DNA of 64,000 bases from Agelaius tricolor (Eukaryota > Chordata > Aves > Passeriformes > Icteridae), in assembly GCA_023055355.1 (NCBI GenBank), contig JALJCS010000022.1:8789001-8853000 (forward strand), given 5' to 3'. The number at the start of each line of letters is the position of its first letter. Positions within the stretch are counted from its first letter, which is position 1. The notes under the pieces were generated by a model that saw only the letters and a program-made list of their open reading frames with translations, made no database searches and was not told the origin of the DNA. A program made the translations under genes and the position numbers. Positions 22,846-34,015 of the stretch are shown piece by piece.

Positions 22846-25800
22846 AGTGCTGGGGCCTCTGAGCAGGCCCCAGGCTGAAGCTCTGCTTCCATCACTTGTG
22901 TTTGCATCCTCCTCTGAAACCTGACTCACCCATGTCAGTCCCACCAGCTGCTTCCAATCTTCTGCACAGGACTGCTCTGTGCTATAAACTTCAGCTTTCC
23001 AAACACAAGCATCATCAGTTAAGCAAAAGCTTTAGACAGGATTGCTGAGCACCAGGCTGGGAGTCCAAGCAGCACAGGGCATATCTTCCCTGTGTCAGCA
23101 GACACCTCGTGTATTTTCAGTGCTGTCAGAAACAAACCACTCCTTGATATTCCAGAGAGGGGGGAAGTCTTCTAGAAGTGGTGCTGAAGCTAATATTTTT
23201 AAAAGACCCTTCCGAGAACTTGCCAGCCTCCTGGGGGAGCTTGTCAACATCTCCCACATTAAATGAAAGCCACTTTAAAATCCACAGGGGTTTTGAAGAG
23301 AAGCTGGAACATATCAAAGCTGCAGGGATGGCAAGCTTCACAACGTGCACAATACATCAACACTTCCAGGCAGTAAATCCTCCCCAGCCTCAGGGGAGCT
23401 CTCAGCCCCCCAGAGTAAGCCCTTTCCTAATTTATCTCTCAAATGAACTGCTAATCTCCTCTCTAAACTTGACAGCTGTCCTGCATGCACTCAAACCCCT
23501 CTGTGCTTAAATCCTTCTATCGTTCTTGTTAAGTCACTTGTTAGATCATTTTTGCTTTGATACAAAGAAAAAAAATCTTTCCTCCAGCCCCAAACAAAGG
23601 CCTCACTCACCTGCAGCTGGCACAGCCCCAGATTTCATACATCTATATGAGTGTGTGCATTCCCAGGAGCAATCTTGGACCTTACAAATCCCTGTGGCCA
23701 CTGGGAGCTCCCCCAGCAGTCTCCCCAAGCAGATTTCTCAGACCCCAGCAGATCTGTGCTCAGATCAGCTCGAAATTCTGACACAGCTTCTCTCTGCACT
23801 GAGGGAGCAGAGAACTTTCCCCTGGCTGGGCAGAGCTTGGCTGTGGTGCTGAACTCACAGTGCCAACTGTGCTATTTGTTTGTCACTGCTGCTCCAGATG
23901 AGAGCTTGCCAGGGTAGCTGTGCAGCCCTGCCACGAAAACTCACATGAGACACCCCCAAGGCACCTGTGCTCCTACACTGCCCAAGCCCTGACAAGGGGT
24001 CCTAAAGGGGACTCTGGCACAGTCAGAAATAATCCCAATTCCAGCTGAGGACAGCAGCAGTTTTTCATGCAGTTCTCAGTGCTGCAAATGTAGAACATTT
24101 CAAAGCACACCAAAACACCAATCCTTCCCAGAAGCAGCTGTTTGTCCATTAGCTCTTCTTGACCACATATTTTGTTTGCTGCTTGAAACTGATGAGGAGT
24201 TTCACCAAGACATTGATTCATTCCAGTGTCAACAGTGGGATTCCCTGCTCTGGGACCAGCACTGTGCCTGGGTGACCCCAATCAGCTGGCATGAGCTTGG
24301 TGCAAGCCTGACAATGCCTGACAGCTCTGAAGGGACCTGAGTGGAGCTGTTGGGTCTTTGCTCAACACCTGGAACATGCAGGTCCCTGGGCAAAAGTCTG
24401 GACAAAGAAAGTAATGGAATAAGTCCTGCAACACACCCCAAATGCTTGGATTGCCAAGGCATGTGAGCTGTGCTGAGCTGTTGGTCAAACAGGGGATGCT
24501 GTTACTGCAGTGCTGGTGACAGGTGTCTGTCCTTCACAATATTTTCCCCAGTGAGGGTGTTATTTTATGCTGCTCCAGGTTCTTCATCACAACACAGGGT
24601 CATGTAACTCTCTGCCTGTAGCTACACACACTTCTACAGCAGTGATGTGAAATTATTCTCTCTGCCTCCTAAAATGTCTACAGAAGATGAGATACAACAA
24701 TTGCTCCAGGAAGTGATGCTCAGCCACTCTGACTGATCACCCTGTGCCCTGTCACCCATCTGTCACCTCTGCCATTCCCTGCTGGCTCCAGTGCAAATCA
24801 GGCCCTGGAACACTCCAGTGAAGAGGGCAAAGGTTTGTCACATAACTGCATCTCAGGGATGAGCTCTGGGCTGAGCCTGACACCCCATGACAGTGAAATG
24901 TCCCTGTGGTCACCCAGTGCAGAACCGTGTCCCACACAATGTGGTCTGGAACAGAACTTCCTCTGTGAATGTTTTCAGTACTGAAGGGAGTCCCAGTGAG
25001 TTTCAGACAGAGAATTCATGCTCTGAAACTCTGACTCCAGCCAGCTCTGTTCCCTGCAGCCATCCCTGTTGTTCCCTGGTCCTTGGCACACCCACTTCCC
25101 AGGTATTTCATGGGGCTGGGGAGGCAGATCCAGCCCCCAGGGAGGGATTCCTGATACCTGAGCTTATGAAACCTGCCCATTCCAGATGCAAACAAAACAC
25201 ACTGGAAAGCTGCTTTACCTGCCAGAGGAGCATCTGTTAGACTGACAAATCAGGGCTGTGCACAGGGGAGGGATATTTACTCCTGACAAAACCCACCCAC
25301 CCTGCTCAGCCCAGCAGCTCTCACCAGGGCCTGGAAATTAATAGGATCTTTGCATTGTCAGCTCCTCTTGCCCAAATGGAAAAGCACACCTGATACTTCC
25401 CGAAGGAGGATCTGGTTTCTGGGTGGCCTGACTGGCTGGGAACCATCGGGGCAGCAAAGGGGGTTTGCATCTCCCCACCACAGTCCCTTGTCCTGCAGCA
25501 CAGCACCTGCCCTGCAAGGACTGAGCAGAGGGGTGAGGGCTGGGCCACCAAAACCTGGGCTCAGCAGGCCCAGCAGTGGGTGCTGAGGGACACTGCTGCC
25601 TGTCCTGCTGCCCAGGGTGTCTGTCCATCCTCCCACTGCACCCAGAGCGCTCACAGGCACAGCATAGCCAGGCCCATCCCTTCCTAGAGTTCAGTATTCC
25701 AGACTGCTTCCCCACACCAGAGCTGCACTCCAGTGAGGGCTGTAACTCACCTGAGACCCCAGCCACACCTTCTCTAATTCAATTAATTAAAACCCACTTC

Positions 25801-25920
25801 TAAAAGGGGTGTAAAGACAGGAGATCCCCTCTGCCCCACACAACTTATTTGCACAGTGGGAAGGCACCTGCTGCCCTATTTATCTACATGAGCTAACAAG
25901 GCTCCCTCCCATCGGTACAG
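22846..25920. other. intergenic DNA upstream of NANOS1, nothing recognised
   Basis: No supported gene. Open frames such as 25338-25766 (minus, 142 codons) show no family resemblance. Distal NANOS1 regulatory elements may lie here but cannot be identified by eye. Confidence 0.4.
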
Positions 25921-26067
25921 CGCTAAACTTGTTCTGTGCCCGCAGCGCTCTGCGGCGGGGGGCGATTCCCCCCTGTCAGTGCCGGGCCCTCGGAGCGGCA
26001 CCGCCTGGACCTGTGCCTTGTCGGGTCCGGCTCGCACGGGCTGCTCCCGGATCATCCTGCGGCTCCG

Positions 26068-26545
26068 CTACCGCTCCCCGTCCCGATCTCCTTCCCGGTC
26101 CCGATCCCGCTCCTGATTCCGGTCCCAGTCCCAATCCCGCTCCTGATTCCGGTCCCAGTCCCAATCCCGATCTCTGTCCCGATCCCACTCCTGATTCCTG
26201 TGCCGGTGCCAGTCCCGATCTCCATACCCATCCCCGGTCCCGATCTCCATCTCCATCTCCATCCCCATCCCCATCCCCATCCCCATCCCAGTCCCCGTCC
26301 CCATTCCGGTCCCCGTCCCCATTCCGGTCCCCGTCCCCCGGTCCCCGGTATCCCGGTCCTGATCCTGATCCTAGTCCCGATCCCGATCCCCATCCCCATC
26401 CTAGTTCCGGTCCCGCTCCTGATTCTGGTCTCAGTCCCAGTCCCGATCTCTGTCCTGATCCCACTCCTGATTGCCAGTCCCGATCTCCATCCCCGTTCCC
26501 GATCTCGTTCCCGAGCCCCATCCCCGTCCCAGTCCCCCGGTGTCG
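26068..26545. repeat. degenerate C-rich hexamer tract upstream of NANOS1
   Basis: About 480 bp of tcccga, tcccca and tcccgt-type hexamers, with a near-perfect (ccatcc)n-like core at about 26240-26290. The minus strand is G-rich with many closely spaced GGG or GGGG runs, so it could form G-quadruplexes. Because the period is six and stops are absent, several frames on both strands stay open. They encode Ser-Pro-Asp or Gly-Asp-Arg low-complexity strings that I do not believe are proteins. Confidence 0.85.
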
Positions 26546-26600
26546 GTGTCCCGGTCCGGCCGCACCTGCGGGACCGGAGCGCGCCCCGACCGCAGCTGAG

Positions 26601-26690
26601 CCACGCCCCCTTCGCCGCTCAGCCAATGATCGCGAGGGAGCTCTGGCCGACAGCCAATGGGAGCGCGGCAGCCGCGCCCCCGCCCCCTAC
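26601..26690 (+). promoter_or_regulatory. NANOS1: candidate NANOS1 core promoter: two CCAAT boxes and GC boxes
   Basis: Two CCAAT boxes on the plus strand at 26623-26627 and 26654-26658 sit 31 bp apart. They lie between Sp1-type GC boxes (ccacgccccc at 26601-26610; cgcccccgcccc near 26675-26687). No TATA box is evident. The start codon follows about 110-170 bp downstream, so transcription probably begins around 26,700-26,760. The site is inferred. Confidence 0.55.
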
Positions 26691-26794
26691 TTGAGGCGCT
26701 CCGCGCGGCCGCGCGATCGCAGAGGCGGCGGACGGGAGCGGCCGCGGGCTCGGAGCGCCCGGTGCTGCCCCGCACCTGAGGCGGGGCCGCTCCC

Positions 26795-27577
26795 ATGGAG
26801 GCATTCCCGGGTACCAAGCTGGAGCAGCACCGGCACCTCCCGCCCGTGGAGTGCCTGCCGGGCGCCCGCTACGGCGGCCGGAGCCACAGCGCCTGCGGGA
26901 ACGTCTTCAACTCCTGGAACGACTACCTGGGGCTGGCCACGCTCATCACCAAGGCCGTGCGGCCCGGCAAGGGCTTCGGCCCCGAGCCCCCCTCGGTGGT
27001 AGTAGCGGCCGCCGTGCCGCCGGCCGAGGAGGACGAGGAAGAGGAGGAAGAGGAAGAAGAGGCGGCGGGGCCGTACTTCGAGGGCGCGCTGGACTTGCAC
27101 GACCTGGAGCTGTGCGGGCATCACCACCATCATCACCACCATCACGGCGAGGGGCTGCTGGAGGAGCGCTTCGCCGAGTTCAGCCCCTTTCCCGGGCGCG
27201 GCGGCCCCGCCGCGGTGGTGTTCGACTGCTCGGGGGAGCACCCGGGCCGGGAGGGCTCTGCCCACGCCTGGGGCGGCGTGGTGGTGGCGGGGCGGCTGCC
27301 GGCGCACCCGCGGGCCGCCTCCCGCCTGCTCAAGCCCGAGCTGCAGGTCTGCGTCTTCTGCCGGAACAACAAGGAGGCGGTGGCCCTCTACACCACGCAC
27401 ATCCTCAAGGGACCCGACGGCCGCGTCCTGTGCCCGGTGCTGCGGCGCTACACCTGCCCCCTGTGCGGCGCCAGCGGCGACAATGCCCACACCATCAAGT
27501 ACTGCCCCCTGTCCAAAGTGCCGGCGGCCCGGCAGCTCCGGCACGCCCGGACCGCGCTGGGCAGGAAGGGCCGCTAG
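26795..27577 (+). CDS. NANOS1: Nanos homolog 1, CCHC zinc-finger translational repressor (260 aa, single exon)
   Basis: Nanos proteins bind Pumilio and target mRNAs in the cytoplasm and recruit the CCR4-NOT deadenylase to block translation. NANOS1 acts in the germ line and nervous system. The sequence begins MEAFPG, as in vertebrate NANOS1. Residues about 38-55 (FNSWNDYLGLATLITKAV) are the NOT1-interacting motif. Residues 78-90 are an acidic Glu run and 109-117 a nine-His run. The C-terminal tandem zinc finger has C186, C189, H202, C213 then C221, C224, H232, C237, giving C-x2-C-x12-H-x10-C-x7-C-x2-C-x7-H-x4-C, the intact Nanos signature. The human protein is a little longer (about 292 aa), with the difference in the low-complexity middle. 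The ATG has a C at -3 and G at +4 and is the only start that keeps the conserved N terminus. The gene is intronless, as in other vertebrates, and convergent with EIF3A. Confidence 0.97.
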   Translation: MEAFPGTKLEQHRHLPPVECLPGARYGGRSHSACGNVFNSWNDYLGLATLITKAVRPGKGFGPEPPSVVVAAAVPPAEEDEEEEEEEEEAAGPYFEGALDLHDLELCGHHHHHHHHHGEGLLEERFAEFSPFPGRGGPAAVVFDCSGEHPGREGSAHAWGGVVVAGRLPAHPRAASRLLKPELQVCVFCRNNKEAVALYTTHILKGPDGRVLCPVLRRYTCPLCGASGDNAHTIKYCPLSKVPAARQLRHARTALGRKGR

Positions 27578-28060
27578 CGGCCGGGACCCCCGGGGCTCGC
27601 CCCGCGCCCCCCAGCGCTGACACTGCCCCGGTCCCGGCCCCGGACCCTGCCCCGGGGCGGCCGCTGCGCGCTGGAACGCGCGGAGCCCGGCGCCGGGCAC
27701 GGGCACTGCGAGGCGGAGATGCGCTGTGTTTGTTTATTGTAAGAAAAAATATATCTATATGTGATTTTTATGGAGACGGCGAGGTCTGACTGGGTGGCGG
27801 TGCGCGGGGGGTCCGGGGGTTCAGCCCGCGGCCGGGGAGGTGGCGGGGTCCCGGTGCCCGCGGCCGGGGGCTCCCGGTGCCCGCGGCGGGGCAGCGCCGC
27901 CTTCTGCCCCCGGCCGGCCCGAGCGCTCCGTGCGGCGGGAGAGCTGCTCTTCATCGCCAGCTAATAGCAGGGTATTAATTAGGGTACAACACTCCGCCTT
28001 TCGGCTCTTAAAGCAAACATCCCAGCGGTTTCCTTGGCCGGTATTAAAACCGGTGTGCAA
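27578..28060 (+). other. NANOS1: NANOS1 proximal 3' untranslated region (extent unknown)
   Basis: GC-rich sequence after the stop, then an AT-rich patch (aaaaaatatatctatatgtg near 27743-27763). The first weak polyadenylation-type hexamer is ATTAAA at 28043-28048. Canonical AATAAA on this strand first appears far downstream (two overlapping near 31953-31963). The true end cannot be set from sequence alone. Confidence 0.35.
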
Positions 28061-28150
28061 ATCGCCATCGAAGCTGCTCTCGGTGGTTCGCTCCTGCTTC
28101 CCGGAATCGCAGCGTCCGAGCGGTCAGCCTTCCTCCGGTGGGCACCGATG

Positions 28151-31100
28151 GAGCTGCTCTCGCTGGTCCCCGTGTGGAATACGCAGCTTTAGGGAAGGTC
28201 TGAGGGGAGAAAACATCCAAGTGCGTGTTTGAAAACGTGCTGACTCTGGGCTAGAGAGCAAACCGAGCCCTTGCTGCCGGCAGAAAGGCAGTGAGAAAGG
28301 CAGTGGAGCAAGCTTTGATGCAGCTGTGTTTGTGGTGGAGAATGGGGGAAGCCTGCTTGAAAGAGACCTGGACAAAGCAGAAAGCTGTGACTGTAGGAGA
28401 ATGGAAGAAAGGGAGGTTGTTTGTTTTCAAGAGTTCAGAGAATGTGGCTTTAACTCCTTGCAAGTAAAAGAGATCTACCCATGTGGATAACAAATATCCT
28501 TAACTCTACACAGACTGTTCAAAGCATAAGAATTAGGCTGAAGTCCTGGACCGCTCTGGGTGATGGCAGTTCCTTGGTACTGAGTATCAGCCAGGGTTAT
28601 AGCACTTCTAATCCCAAAGTGAAAAAAAGGCTTTCTTTTTTTTTTTTTTTGGTTCGTTTGTCTGTTCCTTGTTGCTATTTTGATTTGGGGTTTTTTGTTT
28701 GTTTTTAGTTGAGGTTTTTGTTGGGGATTTTTTTGTTTGTTTTGTTTTGAGTTTTTTGGTTGTTTGTTTTTTGTTTTAGTTTTTTGGGGGCTTTTTGTTA
28801 CCCAGAGGTAGGACAAGGAGCAGCAGCAGTTTGGAGTTTAAGAGTACTCTGGAGCAGAGAGATGGGTGCTGGAGTTTTCAGGGCAGAGGGTCACACTGCT
28901 GTGAAGCAGAGAGGTGAAGAGAGCCTTGTGGAGGAACTCTGGGACATCACCAGGAAGATGAGAAAGGAGATGGGACAGAAAAAGGGAACTGGGAAAGTGA
29001 GGGGTAATCCACACTTGAGTGGTTTCCTTTTGAAAAGCTGCTCAGCAGGGTGGCAGATGGGGTCAGGAGAGCAGGACAGTCAAGGAGGGAGTCAAAACGT
29101 GTGGGATGGGCTGGGGATGAGGACCCAGGGTTCATTAGTCACTGCTGTTGACTCCCAGCCACAGCAATTAGGAGGGAGAATCTGATTTTGTGTGGAAGTG
29201 TTCCCTTAAATCTCCATCAGATGGCTCCAAAGATGGTGTCAGGTCTAATTATCAAATGCAGTGGGGTTTGCATTAAGTAACACTCAGTGGCTGCAGCTAT
29301 CCTTGTGCTAAATACATTACATTTTGTCTCCTGCTCTATGGGGAGTGCACCACAGGCTCTTCGAAGCTGTTCAAGTTAGATGTGTTTGGTTTTGTGATTC
29401 CTGGTCCACGTGGGTTTAATCTGTGTCCATCACACATTAGAATCGAGCTCCAGTGTGATGCTGTGGGAAGAGTTTTCTTCTGTACTTTTGTTACCTCCTT
29501 GTGGGAAGCTTGAAGATCCTTATATACATTTTAATGCAGTTGACTGTTACTGGACACAAAAGCAAGAAAGATCAAAGAGAAAACCTGTCTCGGGTGTTTT
29601 CTGAGGGTTAACTGGCCGGGCTGGATTGGAGGTGTTTGCCATGACCCTGCCCCTCCTCTCTGCTCTTTCCATTCAGCTGCTGTGCAGCACCAGCCCTGTA
29701 GCAAGGCCTGAAATCCCTCAGGATAACAGCAGATCCTGTGTCCTGGATGGCACTGGCCTTCTGCAGAGCCTGTGTGAGAGGAGAACTTGTGTCCACAGCC
29801 TGTAGCTCCTGGTTCTGTTCTGCAGGGAGCTGCAGCCTTGCTCTGGAAGGGCCAGGAGCTGCCTGGCCTCGCTGCTACCCAGCACTGGGCATCTCATCAA
29901 AGGCTTCACAGGTAAAGTGGGAGAGTAACAGCTTCAAGACCAGTTGGGGGTGGGGGAGGTACAAAAAAAAACCCCAAAAACAAACCTCAGACTACTGCAG
30001 AAAGATGACAGGATTCAGCAAAAGCCAGCCTGACAGCAAGGCTCTTCAGTTACTTTATGTAATCATTCAACAGGACAGCTTGCCCTTTAAAGATTTACAA
30101 GTGTGAGTCTAACAAAGACTAAACCTTAAAGGATTTTTTGGTTGTTTTTTTGAAGTAAGCTCCTGTGATTTGTGGTGTACCAGCACACTCCTTGTGGCAC
30201 TGAGTGAGCAGAAAGATGCTTGTTCTTGGTCACTCTGAAAAGGTTATTACAATAGACAGTGTTTGTATTGCTACTTTGACTCCTTAAATACAGGGAATTG
30301 TTTGCATTAGTAATTTAAATTCTAGGAACAGCAGAGCTTAATCTGAAATCTATGGAAAGTAAGATCCTATTTTCACTCTTCTACAGGCATTTGCAAATCA
30401 AAATATTATGGTCACCTGTTTAAACTTGTGCATGTAAGTCATGGAATCTTTTCTATAGCGATAGTCTGACAAAAGGAGTGAACACGATATTGGATAATCA
30501 TGCTCAGCTGGTGCTAGTTTTGGCAAAAAGTAAGCTACTTCTAATTAGAAACTACTTTCAGGTGTATAGGAAACTTGATTCAGCTGAAGTCAGGTAAGTC
30601 TGGGCCCATCTTCAGTGGAAATTCTGTTTGGGCAGGTTGCTGTCACTCTGCTGACCAGTGCCTCAGGTAGATGCCATAGGACCAAACCACAACAGCTATA
30701 AAATGTCTTTTTTTTTATTTTTTTTTTTCAGTGCCAGTTTGACCCACTAGATATATAGATTAATTTTTACTGGAGATGAGTTGCTAAGAGTTGCATGAGG
30801 AGAAAGACACAATCTAAAATGCCTGTTTTCTGGACAAAACAAGTGATTCACTAAAAATGGAACAAGGTTTAGCAAAGCCCAAGAGAGGAAGGGCTAACAG
30901 ATTAGTAAAATGCAGTAGAATAGTTTGTAAAATCTCTATTCTACTGTAATTAAAGGCATTAAATTTATTTAAGAGGAGAACCAGACAAAGTGTAGAGCAT
31001 TTCAGCTCCAGCTGGTCCTGCCATGGCAAAAAAAGGAAGAATTGGGTGTTTTTGTTACTCCACTTGAGTGCCTACTTCTTGCAATGCTGCAGTAAACCAC

Positions 31101-32194
31101 AGGATGGGCACTAGTGCCTGAATGAAAGGTACATTTTGGATCTTGCATTTCACTGACCCAGTGCCTTCCCTTTGTAGGCTGGCACCACTCAGCAGAACCC
31201 TTTAGCCACAGGAGGATAACTTGCTTACGTGCAGCAGCTCCTGCCAGTGACAGCAGCCCAAGGACAGGGAAATGACAGAGATATCTTTCATATACAGCAA
31301 GACAAGCCTGTCTGAGATGGCTCCTGGCTGGCCCCCAGCCCACCCCAGCATCCTCCTGGCCCTCCTCATGGCCTCACTGAGGTCACCAAAGTCATGACAT
31401 GTCCTGGGCTGCAGTTGTGGCTGTGCCTAGTCAGGAGCAACACCACTGCACCCTGCCAGTTCTCATAAATATGGATTTTGTAAGGAAATATTAGTTTTTA
31501 TCGGTAAAGCACTCTAGAGAAAGCTTAAATATAATGCCAATTATGCCCCCTTCTGCTGAGGACCATGATGTCCCTGCCCGTGGGCTGGGTCAGTGTCTGG
31601 ACTGCTCCTGGAGCAGGAAGGAAACAGCACTTCTCATACCTGACACTGCCCTGCTGAAGATTTATTTTAATCCAGCAACATTTGCACCCATTCAAACAGC
31701 AGCAGCCTTAAGTTCTGCCTTCTAAATACAGCCTGTCACAGTTTGTGTTCTTCTAAGGTTCACTGGAAAATTTAGCTGTTAAAGGGAATGTGACTCAAAC
31801 AAGGCAAAGATTGACACAAAACTCATTTGGCAACATTTTCACGTAACCAAATTTTGTGTTCATTTTAATGATGGAGATGGAGGTTTGAGCTGTTGGATTT
31901 GGTCAGCAGGGATTTTTGATCACTGTCAGTATTGTGTCTAAACAGAGCAAGCAATAAAATAAACACATTTGCATGCCTGCAAAACTCACATCTCTCCAGC
32001 CTCTCCTCAAGCTGCCCAGCCCTGAGAATGTAACACAACATTACCACAATCTCAAATAATGCAAATTAATAACACAGATTGGGAAGCAGCTTTAGCTGGT
32101 GCAGGGATGACTAACGCTCATCCCTGTGTGAAAGTGTCTTTGTGTGGATACAATTAAAACTGTGCAACTGAAGGTATAATCACTATTTACATAT
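28151..32194. other. NANOS1-EIF3A intergenic region, no gene recognised
   Basis: Includes a long T-rich low-complexity tract (about 28,628-28,798) made of ttttttg/gtttgttt variants. No supported exons. Part may be a long NANOS1 3' untranslated region. Confidence 0.4.
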
Positions 32195-33278
32195 TACAAG
32201 GCTGGAGAAAGGCAAATGTTGTGCCTGCTGTTGATAACAGGCTGAAAGGACCACCTGAGAAAGCACAGGCCACATGGTATCACTTCAGTTCCTGGGAGAA
32301 TCAGAGGAAATCCTTTCAGAACATCTTTTTGGGGACATGCAGAAGACAACTGGGAACAGCCAGAATGGAATTACTGAGGGTAAGCCATGCCTGGCTCACC
32401 TGCCTTCTACAATAAAATATCTTTGTGGACGAGGGGAGCAGCACTGGATGTTCTTCATCTCAGCTTTAACAAGGTTTTCAGCACTGTCTCACACACCATC
32501 CTTGCACCCAGCTCAGGATGCTGCAGCCCACATAACAAAAGGGGGCAGAAAACCTGCCTGGATGTCCAGGCTCAGCACTGTGGGCAGGGGTTGGGCTGGG
32601 ACCATCCTCCAGGCCTGGAGCAGCCACAGGATGACCCTGAGGTGGGATCCCAGCCCTGGGGACACACCTGGACAGGGCTGCTGGCCAGAGGGATGGCCAG
32701 GAGCCTGCTGAACTCAGGAGGGAGCGGGGCAGGGGCCTGCCCAGCCAAGGAAGGAACCCTTGCCCTGCCAGGCTGGGGGCTCAAACAGGGGAAAAGGTGA
32801 GCATGAGCCAGCAGAGCCCAGGCTGTTTGAGCTTGGATCCAAGCCTGGAGAAGGGAAGTGTCCCCCTCAGTTCACCTCATCTTTCCTGTGTGCTCTTTGG
32901 GCTTCCATTCCCCCCACACAAGGACTCGGCCAAATTTGAGTTCAGTAGAGGACCAACACAGTGTCCAGGGCTGGAGCACACGTCTGGGAGGAAAGGGTGA
33001 AGGGACAGGGCCTGTTCAGCCTGGAGAAAGGAACACCTCACAGCAGTCACCCATTTCCTACTAGAAAGTTCTCTGGAAAATTCCAGCTTTCCACAGTAGC
33101 ACACAGAGAGCAGAGAGACAAGGCAGAAGCCAAAAGAGAGAGGTTTTAACTTTTGAGGGCCACAAAAACGACCAGAGCACTGGAGCACCTCCCCAGTGAA
33201 GAAAGGCTGGGGTTTTCCAGCCTGGAGAACAGAAGGTTCCACAGAGCCCTAACTGTGGCCTTTGAAGGGGGCCTGTAA
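32195..33278 (+). mobile_element. CR1 LINE, 5' part (degenerate ORF2 and 3' region)
   Basis: The order of recognisable CR1 segments is right: a reverse-transcriptase-coding stretch (aaaggaccacctgag, ggctcacctgccttct, gtctcacacaccatcctt), then ggacagggctgctggcc with aggatgaccctgag, then a caggctgttt/gagccagcag segment. The 3' terminal region with gcctgttcagcctggagaaagg and gaagggggcctgtaa follows. Frames are broken throughout, so it is dead. It is interrupted at 33,279 by a solo LTR and resumes at 33,551. Confidence 0.75.
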
Positions 33279-33550
33279 TGTGGTCATTGTATTGCAGAAG
33301 TTCCACACCTTGGTGATTTCTCATGGGCAGCTCCTCACAGCACTGGCTCCTTCCTCTTCACAGCAGCCAACAAACTCCAGCTCTCTCCTCACCCAGCTAA
33401 GCCACTCTTTTATAGCACTCATCATTACTGGACACAGCTGTGGCCTGTTAAGGGCAGGCCTGTTCCTAATCTTTGGTGATCAGTACAGCTGCAACTCCTC
33501 AGGTGTGAGACTGCCTTCTGCACTATTTTCTTACATTCCATCCCTCCACA
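33279..33550 (-). mobile_element. solo LTR (family B) inserted in the CR1, with perfect 6-bp target duplication
   Basis: The 272-bp element is bounded by TG and CA and flanked by identical ctgtaa at 33273-33278 and 33551-33556. The minus strand contains a TATAAAAG box (complement of cttttatagc near 33408). It aligns along its length with 13816-14094 and has the same orientation, and it lacks part of the AATAAA region seen in that copy. It is a solo LTR with no coding sequence. Confidence 0.9.
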
Positions 33551-33840
33551 CTGTAAGAAGGATGGGCACAGATTTTTTGGCAGATTTCATTGTGATAGGA
33601 AAAGGGGTAATGGTTATAAACTGAAGGATGGTTGATTCAGATTAGATACAAGAGGTTTTTTAAACAATGAGGGTGGAAAACACTGGCACAGATTGCCCAG
33701 AGAAAGGGTGGATGCCCCATGCCCCATTCAAGCTCTGAGCAACATGACCTATCAAATATGTTCCTACTCATTGCAGCTGAGGGCTGGACTGGATGTCCTT
33801 TGAGGTCCCCTTCCACCCCAAACCATTCTGTGACACTGAT
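33551..33840 (+). mobile_element. CR1 LINE, 3' end after the LTR insertion
   Basis: Continues the CR1 from 33278: ataggaaaaggggtaatgg, gattagatacaag, atgagggtgg, attgcccagagaaaggg, and the terminal gaggtccccttccacccc followed by aaccattctgtga. This is the usual order of a CR1 3' end. Confidence 0.85.
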
Positions 33841-34015
33841 TTTTCACTCTGGAGCAGGCAAGCATTGGAAGAGGCTTCCCAGAACACTTGTGCAGTCCTC
33901 AGCCTTGGAGGTCTTCAAAACCACACTGGACAAACGTGGTTCTAAGTACCACAAGAATTCCACAGCCAGCACTGGAGTGAGCTCCTGGCTCCCCTTTAAC
34001 AGCATCCAGTGACAC
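33841..34015 (+). mobile_element. second CR1-like 3' fragment
   Basis: ggaagaggcttcccagaaca and cttggaggtcttcaaaacca are CR1-type 3' phrases. It abuts the previous CR1 end directly, so it is either a separate nested insertion or a rearranged piece. Confidence 0.45.

Larger units (their letters stand above)
25920..28150. promoter_or_regulatory. NANOS1: CpG island spanning the NANOS1 promoter and gene
   Basis: GC and CpG content rise sharply near 25,920, are very high across 26,480-27,950 and fall by about 28,150. The island covers the promoter, the whole coding exon and the proximal 3' region. Such islands are typical of developmental regulators. The boundaries are visual estimates. Confidence 0.75.

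Noticed and set aside
25929..27002. 357-codon plus-strand open frame, with 252- and 216-codon frames overlapping it on both strands
   Set aside because: They run through the C-rich hexamer tract, encode low-complexity Ser/Pro/Asp or Gly/Asp/Arg strings, and run into NANOS1 out of frame. They are products of repeat composition.
26687..27706. 339-codon minus-strand frame opposite NANOS1
   Set aside because: It is the GC-rich shadow of the NANOS1 coding frame, of Ala/Gly/Arg-rich composition, with no family match.
26851..27789. 312-codon plus-strand frame overlapping NANOS1
   Set aside because: It is a +1-type shadow of NANOS1 in very GC-rich DNA. The true frame has the Nanos zinc finger.
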